Source: Treponema sp.
GTDB taxonomy: Bacteria; Spirochaetota; Spirochaetia; Treponematales; Breznakiellaceae
Length of the DNA stretch: 29,046 nucleotides
NCBI GenBank assembly: GCA_009786715.1
Contig: WQRN01000012.1
Location: 1-29,046, forward strand
Direction of reading: 5' to 3'
Part shown: piece after piece, positions 23,428-29,046 of the stretch
How positions within the stretch are numbered: position 1 is the stretch's first letter
Layout of the letters: each line of letters opens with the position of its first letter
The notes under the pieces: model-generated
What the model saw: the letters and a program-made list of their open reading frames with translations, nothing else
Database searches by the model: none
Told to the model about the DNA's origin: nothing
Translations under genes and position numbers: made by a program

Positions 23428-24135
23428 CTATTCTTCTCCCCACTTCGCCATGCCGTTCTGCAGTATCTCCTTCGCCATGTCGATAGTTATTTGGTATAAC
23501 GCGGAATCCGCCTTAACGGAAGTTTCCAGCGCATACGCTATTTGCTTGTTCAATTCGCCTTTAGGAACTGTGTAAAGAACATAAGCTGTGTACTCATCGC
23601 TGAAAACGTCTTTCTGATCGGGATCATACCTTCTGCGAAGGCTCCACCAATCGGCTTCCCTCTGCGCTCCCGAGTAGCTGACATTCACAACCGAGTTAAT
23701 AATGCTGTCAATCTGCTGTGTGTAATCGCCCGATCCCCCGCCGGCTGCCTGTGTCGAATTCGCTCCGCCTGTGGTCTGCGCTCTTCCCTGTACTCTTGCC
23801 TGATACTCGCTGGCAATGTTGGTCCTGAGCATCGCGCCGATTCTCTGCTGCGCGCTGAAGCTGTCCGCCCATGCGAGAACAAATTGCCTGTTCAAGCCGC
23901 TTTCCTCGCCGATGATGCAATATTTTTCTTTAAACTCAGACGCGGCTTGCACTTTGGAAATACCATGCGCGGTATAAACTTTAATCCAATCGGGAGCAGA
24001 TATGCCCGTCAATGTCCCTTTGTTTTCCAGTTCCACAACCTTTGCTTTCGGTCCTGAAGAACATCCGGCTGCCGAGGCAATTGCGATAACAGCAATTATT
24101 ATTAACGCGATTATCTTTCCTTTTGCTAATTTCAT
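23428..24135 (-). CDS. LPP20-like lipoprotein
   Basis: This 235-residue protein begins with a lipoprotein signal, MKLAKGKIIALIIIAVIAIASAAGC (Cys25), followed by a Ser/Gly/Lys-rich linker. The mature region opens with GISAPDWIKVYTAHGISKV. It then has a helical segment rich in Gln, Ala and Arg (FVLAWADSFSAQQRIGAML), a low-complexity TTGGANSTQAAGGGSGD stretch, and a final strand-helix part (YTAYVLYTVPKGELNKQIA). PDW followed by A.A...A..R and a late ..YVLY.VPK strand matches the LPP20/outer-membrane lipoprotein group; the role is unknown. The ribosome site GGAG stands 7 bases before the ATG. The gene is followed on the same strand by the beta-helix lipoprotein after a structured 157-base gap. 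Confidence 0.75.
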   Translation of the reverse strand: MKLAKGKIIALIIIAVIAIASAAGCSSGPKAKVVELENKGTLTGISAPDWIKVYTAHGISKVQAASEFKEKYCIIGEESGLNRQFVLAWADSFSAQQRIGAMLRTNIASEYQARVQGRAQTTGGANSTQAAGGGSGDYTQQIDSIINSVVNVSYSGAQREADWWSLRRRYDPDQKDVFSDEYTAYVLYTVPKGELNKQIAYALETSVKADSALYQITIDMAKEILQNGMAKWGEE

Positions 24136-24181
24136 TTTTCATCTCCTAAATTTTTCTCAAATCTCGCGACGCAAGATATAA

Positions 24182-24201
24182 TTAACTCAATAGTGAGTTA
24201 A
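24182..24201. terminator. Hairpin after the zinc-ribbon gene
   Basis: TTAACTC (24182-24188) pairs with GAGTTAA (24195-24201), loop of six. On the - strand it starts 8 bases after the zinc-ribbon stop and is followed by an AT-rich TTATAT. It could be a weak terminator or an operator for the following lipoprotein gene. Confidence 0.35.
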
Positions 24202-24209
24202 GCAGGTCA

Positions 24210-24542
24210 TCAAACTCCTGCGCATTTTTTGCATATACCGTTTTTATTATTCCCCCAAAAATTAAAACAATCATCGCAAACCCATTTGCCGCATTTTGAA
24301 CAGAAACTAAAATGGAAATGCGCCTCCAGGTTGGCTTTATCGAACGCGGCCTTATGTTCCTGCGCCCAAATTAGCTGCCTAACTTCCTCGCTTTCAATCG
24401 CCGTAAAACCGCCTGATTCAAACGGAAAAGTGAGACTTTTCCATTCATTGCCGCAGGTATCACAATAAAAACTGAAAGAAAAAGACCCTCCATTTGAATA
24501 ATCTGTTGTCCTTTTTGTAAGCGATACACTCATAAATAACAT
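24210..24542 (-). CDS. Small protein with two zinc-ribbon sites
   Basis: This 110-residue protein has four CxxC pairs: Cys27/Cys30 (YCDTCGNEW), Cys81/Cys84 (FCSKCGKW), Cys89/Cys92 (VCDDCFNF) and Cys104/Cys107 (ICKKCAGV). They should hold two zinc ions, with a helical stretch of ~45 residues (IWAQEHKAAFDKANLEAHF) between the first pair and the rest. There is no signal peptide, so it is cytoplasmic. Ribbons of this type bind nucleic acid or protein partners. No catalytic motif is seen and the family is not recognised. The first ATG (24542) lacks a ribosome site; the ATG at 24533 (MSVSLTK) is an alternative. Two near-identical palindromes at 24571-24588 and 24614-24631 lie directly upstream. Confidence 0.72.
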   Translation of the reverse strand: MLFMSVSLTKRTTDYSNGGSFSFSFYCDTCGNEWKSLTFPFESGGFTAIESEEVRQLIWAQEHKAAFDKANLEAHFHFSFCSKCGKWVCDDCFNFWGNNKNGICKKCAGV

Positions 24543-24570
24543 TTTTTTATGATTTTTGGTCGTTTGACTA

Positions 24571-24588
24571 CCTATTAAATCTAATAGG
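24571..24588. promoter_or_regulatory. Palindromic operator candidate, copy 1
   Basis: CCTATTAAATCTAATAGG is an 18-bp dyad whose outer seven base pairs are perfect. It lies 28 bases upstream of the zinc-ribbon ATG, in the region where the promoter must be. It matches copy 2 at 16 of 18 positions. Confidence 0.6.
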
Positions 24589-24613
24589 TTTGCCGTTTTT
24601 GGGTTGTTTTTTG

Positions 24614-24631
24614 CCTATAAAATTTAATAGG
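24614..24631. promoter_or_regulatory. Palindromic operator candidate, copy 2
   Basis: CCTATAAAATTTAATAGG is the second copy of the dyad. It begins exactly 43 bp (about four helical turns) from copy 1, so a bound protein would face the same side of the DNA. Both copies continue GTWTG on the same side. It lies 30 bases after the stop of the LuxR-type regulator gene. Confidence 0.6.
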
Positions 24632-24661
24632 TATGGTTATTCTGGGTGGCTAAATGACAGA

Positions 24662-26086
24662 TTATTTCTTATATTTGGCGAATAATTCCGCCCTGCTCCG
24701 TATGCCCAGTTTCCGGTACAGGTTAGCGATATGAAAATTAACCGTAGGGTAGCTGACTTTTAAGGTAAAAGCAATTTCCTTGGGCGCCATGCCTTTTAAC
24801 AGCATTGTGAAAACCTCGTGCTCTCTTTCTGTCAGATCAAGATGTTCATTAATATTGATAACATCCGTATCCGCCAGCCCCTGCGTATATTCAACCATAT
24901 CCTTTAAATGAAGTCCGTCCGTCCAGTCGGCTTCAAACAGCTTTTTCTGTAAATAAGGAAGTATCAGGAAACAGCATGAACTTAGAACAACTACAATACT
25001 AAGAGCGATAGCATGTTTTGATCCGTCGTAACGGTCAAAAGCCTGCGACAGAATACCGGATACAAAAAAGTATTCGAAAAATAAAATTAAGCAAAAAAGC
25101 CGGTACATTTTAATTGAGCCGCTTTTTTTAATAGCGCCCGAACACAGGTAGTAAATGATGATATAACCTAAACCGTCCCCGAAGCCGTATATCAGCGATC
25201 CGGAAAAACGAGCAGCGTCGGAATTATAACCTACTATTGTTAACCCTAAAAGCGAGAAGACAAGGAACATCAGCCAAATATAAAGTGAGTTACGGTTGCT
25301 TACCAGCATTATTAAAACGATCATCATAATAGAAGAAAGCTGACCTAGCCCGTAAGGCATACTGAAAATTATATTTTCCACGCTTTCAATGTAATTGATC
25401 ATGCACATTATCGAGTAATAAATGATATGAAGCCCTATTACAATTTTTACGATGGAGCCTTTGCCGTTTGATAATTCCGCTGTCTCTGTAATTTCGCCGC
25501 TTTCAAATTCCGGTTTTTTTGCAATGCGGCTTAAAAAGAAAACCAGAACAAGATAGAACGCCATTACGACTATGCCGGCATACAATTTATAAACAACCTG
25601 AACAGCAGGATAGGCTCTGTAGATTGTATAGTAAAGGCTGTAATAGAAAAGTATTAATGCCATGCCAAAAAGTCTTTCTACATTATTTAGCTTGAAACAA
25701 AAAAATGAAAAAGCGCAGCCGGCGCAAATACCGTTAAGAAACTGAAAACCCAAAAATGCCGCAAGTTTCGGCATTTCATCGGTAAGCAGCAATTGAAAGG
25801 GAAGCAGAGCGGCACAGCAAATTGCCGCTATTTGCAGAAGAGGTAAAATAACCCGTTTCGGCACAAAGGCAAGCACAAGCCATCCAAGTCCAAGCGGATA
25901 GAGCATCAGCTCGTAAGATTGTAATCCGGCAAATTCGATATGAAGATTAAAATAGCGAAAATCCCCTAAAATGACAGAAAGAGGAAAAATAAGAAAAAGA
26001 GGCCACAGATCACGTCTTATATTGCGAATGGATAATTCATCTCTTGTTTGTAAAAATCTTTTTAAAGTAGAATAAACGCTAAACAA
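24662..26086 (-). CDS. Polytopic membrane protein with C-terminal LuxR-type helix-turn-helix
   Basis: In this 474-residue protein, residues ~30-395 form about 12 hydrophobic segments (for example LFLIFPLSVILGDF, YAGIVVMAFYLVLVFFL, IALSIVVVLSSCCFLILPYL). The C-terminal ~65 residues are a LuxR/GerE DNA-binding domain: LTEREHEVFTMLLKGMAPKEIAFTLKVSYPTVNFHIANLYRKLGI. It is thus a one-component regulator with its DNA-binding domain tethered to the inner membrane; the signal is unknown. The start is TTG at 26086, with AAGAGG 8 bases upstream. The gene follows ricT after 12 bases, so it may be co-transcribed with the bactofilin operon. It is the obvious candidate to bind the dyads downstream of it, but this is inference. 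Confidence 0.86.
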   Translation of the reverse strand: MFSVYSTLKRFLQTRDELSIRNIRRDLWPLFLIFPLSVILGDFRYFNLHIEFAGLQSYELMLYPLGLGWLVLAFVPKRVILPLLQIAAICCAALLPFQLLLTDEMPKLAAFLGFQFLNGICAGCAFSFFCFKLNNVERLFGMALILFYYSLYYTIYRAYPAVQVVYKLYAGIVVMAFYLVLVFFLSRIAKKPEFESGEITETAELSNGKGSIVKIVIGLHIIYYSIMCMINYIESVENIIFSMPYGLGQLSSIMMIVLIMLVSNRNSLYIWLMFLVFSLLGLTIVGYNSDAARFSGSLIYGFGDGLGYIIIYYLCSGAIKKSGSIKMYRLFCLILFFEYFFVSGILSQAFDRYDGSKHAIALSIVVVLSSCCFLILPYLQKKLFEADWTDGLHLKDMVEYTQGLADTDVININEHLDLTEREHEVFTMLLKGMAPKEIAFTLKVSYPTVNFHIANLYRKLGIRSRAELFAKYKK

Positions 26087-26098
26087 TTAATATACCTC

Positions 26099-27037
26099 TT
26101 AATTCTTAATTTTCCAGTAATTTTCAATTTTTTCGAATTTGCATGCGGGAAAAGACACTTGTCTGCCGTCGTCATGGGAAAGTTTAATCTGGCACGCGAT
26201 TGGATTAACTTCCGATATCCGCCACGATTCGCCGTTATGGGAAATACGCATTCCTTCCTGCGGAAGATTGCGCTGCTGCTCCGAATAGAATCCGTATTCG
26301 TAAAAAAGGCAGCATAAAAGCCGTCCGCAGGGGCCTGAAATTTTTACGGAATTCAACGAAAGCTTTTGATCCTTCGCCATTTTAATCGAAACGGGTTTTA
26401 ATTTATCGGAAACGCAGTGGCAGCAGTAACCCCTTCCGCAGACTCCAAGACCGCCTGTTACTCTGGCTTCGTCGCGAACGCCGATTTGGCGCAGCTCTAT
26501 GCGCATTTTAAAAACGCTTACCAAATCTTTTACAAGTTCGCGGAAGTCTACCCTGTTTTCAGCGGTAAAGAAAAAGAGAATTTTAGGTTCTTCAAGAAGG
26601 TAATGCACAAGCACGAGTTTCATTTCAAGTTTATGATTAGCGATTTTCTGCCTGCAGATTTCAAACGCATCTGTTTCAAGTTTTACATTATTGCGCGATT
26701 TGTTCATATCTTCCGCGGACGCGATACGCACAATCCACGCGATCTCTGAAACCGGGGGAAGCTTGCCGCGCACAGAGCCGATAACCTGCGCAAGATCCCT
26801 TCCGTAGCGGGTAGGCACAATAACCATTGACTGAGGAGTCAGATTTTCTTCACGGTAGACAGCCAGAAATGTTTCCTGCGAATACATAAGTCTAAGCCTG
26901 TAAATGGGAGTGTCAGGAGCTATCGATTCAACGCCTGCTGCGGTTCCAGTAATAACCGCTTGTTCCCTGCCATCGTCTTCCAGAGCGGAAATATCATCTT
27001 CATCAATATTGTCATATTCGTTATAATCGCTCACCAT
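26099..27037 (-). CDS. ricT: PSP1-domain protein, RicT/YaaT family
   Basis: This 312-residue protein has an acidic N-terminal tail followed by the PSP1 domain: RYGRDLAQVIGSV, FFFTAENRVDFRELVKDLVSVFKMRIELRQIGVRDEA, then GLGVCGRGYCCH and SGPCGRLLCCLFYEY. These cysteine clusters are the family hallmark. In Bacillus RicT forms a complex with RicA and RicF that carries iron-sulfur clusters and guides RNase Y in mRNA maturation; a similar role here is possible. No RicA/RicF gene is in the window. The ATG at 27037 has AGGG a few bases upstream, and the yaaR-like stop is 6 bases before it. It is longer than Bacillus YaaT (about 275) because of the ~45-residue acidic leader. Confidence 0.9.
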   Translation of the reverse strand: MVSDYNEYDNIDEDDISALEDDGREQAVITGTAAGVESIAPDTPIYRLRLMYSQETFLAVYREENLTPQSMVIVPTRYGRDLAQVIGSVRGKLPPVSEIAWIVRIASAEDMNKSRNNVKLETDAFEICRQKIANHKLEMKLVLVHYLLEEPKILFFFTAENRVDFRELVKDLVSVFKMRIELRQIGVRDEARVTGGLGVCGRGYCCHCVSDKLKPVSIKMAKDQKLSLNSVKISGPCGRLLCCLFYEYGFYSEQQRNLPQEGMRISHNGESWRISEVNPIACQIKLSHDDGRQVSFPACKFEKIENYWKIKN

Positions 27038-27043
27038 TTTACC

Positions 27044-27592
27044 CTATTGTAATAAGTCTATCAAAAGACCCTTGATCTCCTCAAGACGTGAAACAAGCTC
27101 CATTTGCCGTCCCTGACTGGAAAGCAGCATTGCAGCCAAATCTTCCAGTTTTCTATCTATCACTTGTATTTTAACATATTCCTTGTAATCCTGCGCTTCA
27201 GGAGTGCCCCTGCGCCCCTTAAAAGCAGGTTTAAATTTATTTTGAATACCGGCTTCGGTTTCCTTGGAAAAAGCGTTTTGCACCACATAATTGATAAAAT
27301 TACGCACCGCCTGCTTGTAACGCATTATCTCTTCGGGAAAAGGACGGCTTTTTAGCTTGTCACCCGAATCGCGCACTTCGTCCATCAGCTGGTTAACAGA
27401 ATCATCCGACGGCGGAAGGTTTTTTAAAGAGCCGATATTATCCGCGGTAACGCCGCGAAGATCGTTAAAAACACTGGAGAATTCCGTCCGCTCTCCCCTG
27501 CGCGTCCCTTTGGTTTTCTTTTCTTCACTAACCTGCTTATAAAGGGACGGATTCATGTAGAGAGAAGGATCAGTCCCGTCTACTTTAGCCAT
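27044..27592 (-). CDS. yaaR: YaaR/DUF327-family protein
   Basis: I place the start at the ATG at 27592 (MAKVDGTDPSLY, 182 residues). The longer frame to 27673 would add 27 Arg/Ser-rich residues that lie wholly inside the bactofilin gene and look like the shadow of another frame. With this start the overlap is eight bases (ATGGCTAA), suggesting coupled translation. The protein is helical: FPEEIMRYKQAVRNFINYVVQNAF, then a basic stretch, then QVIDRKLEDLAAMLLSSQGRQMELVSRLEEIKGLLIDLL. This agrees with YaaR (PF03885), a small cytoplasmic protein of unknown role. In Firmicutes yaaR lies near yaaT (ricT), and the same pairing is seen here. Confidence 0.8.
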   Translation of the reverse strand: MAKVDGTDPSLYMNPSLYKQVSEEKKTKGTRRGERTEFSSVFNDLRGVTADNIGSLKNLPPSDDSVNQLMDEVRDSGDKLKSRPFPEEIMRYKQAVRNFINYVVQNAFSKETEAGIQNKFKPAFKGRRGTPEAQDYKEYVKIQVIDRKLEDLAAMLLSSQGRQMELVSRLEEIKGLLIDLLQ

Positions 27593-28016
27593 AAGTCTTT
27601 TGGAAAACAGGCAGAGCTGATTTAATACCCTGCGCGTCGCGGTGCTCTGAGATCGTCTTTGTCCAGCGTTCATCGCTGGAACAGACCGCTACCTTTCCGT
27701 TGATAAAACAGCCGTCATCCGCCTGAATGCGGCGAGTAATAATATCACCGATAATTATGGCGGTTGAAAGAATTACAAGATGCCCGTCTGAAATAATGTT
27801 GCCGTAAACGACTCCGCCGATTGTGATATTAGTGCCGGAAACATTACCTTTCATTCTGGCGCGTTCACCTATAACCACCCTGCCTAAAGCCCGGACATCG
27901 CCGCGGATACTGCCGTCGATGCGCGTAAAGCCGCCGGTTTCAATATCTCCGGAGAGACTTGTATTGGGACCAATAATTGTGTTAATGGAATAGTCGCTGT
28001 TTCTGTCCTGAGCCAT
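27585..28016 (-). CDS. Bactofilin
   Basis: This 143-residue protein (from the ATG at 28016; a GTG directly before it at 28019 gives one more) has a short polar N-tail. Its beta-helical core consists of repeated hydrophobic rungs: NTIIGPNTSLSGDIETGGFTRIDG, SIRGDVRALGRVVIGERARMKGNVSG, VVYGNIISDGHLVIL and IIIGDIITRRIQADDG. This is the bactofilin (DUF583) pattern. Bactofilins polymerise without nucleotide into filaments at the inner membrane and place peptidoglycan enzymes that set cell shape. The gene directly upstream encodes a membrane-anchored M23 peptidase, the classical bactofilin partner. GGGG lies 6 bases before the ATG. Confidence 0.92.
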   Translation of the reverse strand: MAQDRNSDYSINTIIGPNTSLSGDIETGGFTRIDGSIRGDVRALGRVVIGERARMKGNVSGTNITIGGVVYGNIISDGHLVILSTAIIIGDIITRRIQADDGCFINGKVAVCSSDERWTKTISEHRDAQGIKSALPVFQKTYG

Positions 28017-28029
28017 CACAAACCCCGCG

Positions 28030-29046
28030 TTAGCGGCCTTGTCTGGATAAACTATTGCGAATGGTAATGTATCTGTAAGGATCTACAACATCGGAACCGA
28101 TGTGAACTTCATAATGGAGGTGCGGACCGGTTGAAATACCGGTGTTTCCGATATAACCGATAACTTCACCCTGCTGAATACGCTGTCCAACTTGCGCGTT
28201 AAAACGTGACATATGCGCATAACGAGTGTAATAACCGTGTTTATGCCTGATAATGACAAAATTGCCGTAATCGTAAGTATACTCAACAGTGACCACCTGT
28301 CCGTCCGCAGTAGCGACAATAGGATCGCCTGAACGGTAGGTCGCGATATCAATACCTCTGTGAATGTAATATTGACCGTGAATCGGATGGATATTCTGAC
28401 CAAAGAACATTGTAATGTGACCGATTCCGCCTCTTACCGGCCAAATACTCGGGATTTCAGTTAAAAGAGCGCTTTGTGAATCCATGAGGGCGCCAAGTTC
28501 CATAATAGGCACTCTGGCTTCTGAAAGATAAGCTGAAAGGCGTTTAATATCATCAACTTCCTGGACAAGACCCTGTGATGTATCTCTGATTCCCAAAAAT
28601 GAACTTAAATCACCTGAAGTATTTTGTGAAAGAGTGTTGTTTCCGCCGATTCCAAGAGCGGTAAGAACGCCGGAAAGAGCGCTTTCAAAGTTGCGGGCTT
28701 CGCGCAGAAGGAGGGCTGTTTCATCACGTAACTGATCAAGAGAGGCCTGAGTATTTTTTAAGATACCGTCCTTGTTCGCCATCGTGTACATTGTGCTGCT
28801 GTAAGACGCCCCGTACCAGAAAAAAGCGCCCAAAATGCCGAAAACTACCAGTAAAAAGCAGCAAATTGAGAGAATTGTGACATGAAGGTTGTAAACCTTC
28901 TTTTCGGAATGCGGGACAAACACCAGAGTATAACGCCTTGTAAGAAACCTGCCAACGGCTTTAAAAAAGCCACCGATAAAACCAGCAGTCGCGTTTGCGG
29001 AGTTTTTCACCCTTTGGACTAGCTTGTTTTCCAGACGTTTATATTC
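28030..29046 (-). CDS. Membrane-anchored coiled-coil M23 peptidase, 5' end outside the window
   Basis: From a GTG at 29010 the frame gives 326 residues. However, it stays open to the window edge (EYKRLENKLVQR before that GTG), and AAAGG sits directly against the GTG with no spacer, so the true start is probably beyond 29046. Order: basic tail, one membrane helix (ILSICCFLLVVFGILGAFFWYG), a helical or coiled-coil segment (ASLDQLRDETALLLREARNFESAL), and an M23 domain. The M23 domain has the intact zinc motifs YIHRGIDIA, RYAHMS and GPHLHYEVH. It should trim peptidoglycan bridges in the periplasm. The cytoplasmic tail could contact the bactofilin encoded next, 10-13 bases downstream, as in the Caulobacter and Helicobacter systems. 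Confidence 0.9.
   Translation of the reverse strand, partial: EYKRLENKLVQRVKNSANATAGFIGGFFKAVGRFLTRRYTLVFVPHSEKKVYNLHVTILSICCFLLVVFGILGAFFWYGASYSSTMYTMANKDGILKNTQASLDQLRDETALLLREARNFESALSGVLTALGIGGNNTLSQNTSGDLSSFLGIRDTSQGLVQEVDDIKRLSAYLSEARVPIMELGALMDSQSALLTEIPSIWPVRGGIGHITMFFGQNIHPIHGQYYIHRGIDIATYRSGDPIVATADGQVVTVEYTYDYGNFVIIRHKHGYYTRYAHMSRFNAQVGQRIQQGEVIGYIGNTGISTGPHLHYEVHIGSDVVDPYRYITIRNSLSRQGR

Noticed and set aside
23542..24057. 171-codon open frame on the + strand
   Set aside because: Antisense to the LPP20-like lipoprotein, which has a signal peptide and a ribosome site; the + frame has neither.
28083..28403. 106-codon open frame on the - strand inside the M23 gene
   Set aside because: Alternate-frame shadow of the conserved zinc-binding region.

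Overview
The window looks like a piece of a spirochaete chromosome, most probably a Treponema, and perhaps a termite-gut or otherwise host-associated one. This is an inference from gene content and style, not from a marker gene. The signs are a Maf/DUF115 motility-associated protein, an M23 peptidase-bactofilin-YaaR-RicT cluster, a membrane-embedded LuxR-type regulator, a lipoprotein built from FTMNGGTI-type beta-helix coils, and a K+-dependent membrane pyrophosphatase. No tRNA, rRNA, CRISPR array, insertion sequence or prophage gene is visible. No stretch longer than 300 bases lacks a gene.

Layout: (1) 1-351, + strand, the tail of a gene cut by the window edge. (2) 523-6042, - strand: short signal peptidase I, division transpeptidase FtsI, then a DUF4143 ATPase with its own promoter, and Maf. 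(3) 6091-12324, + strand: LysM/M23 peptidase, a 39-residue lipoprotein missed by length cut-offs, a small coiled-coil protein, a beta-propeller/NodB-like protein, an Rsm22-type methyltransferase, a PHP phosphatase and an orphan HigA-like antidote. (4) 12391-18824, - strand: Na+/H+ pyrophosphatase, MscS channel, then the oligopeptide-binding lipoprotein-ispF-nth operon. (5) 18941-21891, + strand: beta-CASP nuclease overlapping folC. (6) 22083-29046, - strand: M23 peptidase (start outside the window)-bactofilin-yaaR-ricT-LuxR regulator, a zinc-ribbon protein behind two matching palindromes, an LPP20-like lipoprotein and a beta-helix lipoprotein.

Cell-envelope construction runs through the window: signal peptide removal, septal cross-linking, two M23 hydrolases, a bactofilin scaffold, four lipoproteins, a mechanosensitive channel and an ion-pumping pyrophosphatase. 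Housekeeping genes (nth, ispF, folC, an RNA-processing nuclease and a ribosome-assembly methyltransferase) lie between them.

The most unusual signals are in non-coding DNA. A five-unit 23-24 bp tandem repeat contains the promoter of the DUF4143 ATPase. Two near-identical 18-bp palindromes lie 43 bp apart between the LuxR regulator and the zinc-ribbon gene. All three convergent gene junctions carry inverted repeats. Several genes have a -10-like hexamer exactly 6 nt before the start codon and no Shine-Dalgarno, which suggests leaderless mRNAs and corrects one start (oligopeptide-binding protein to 15211). The NodB-like domain has lost its metal ligands and is probably a pseudoenzyme.
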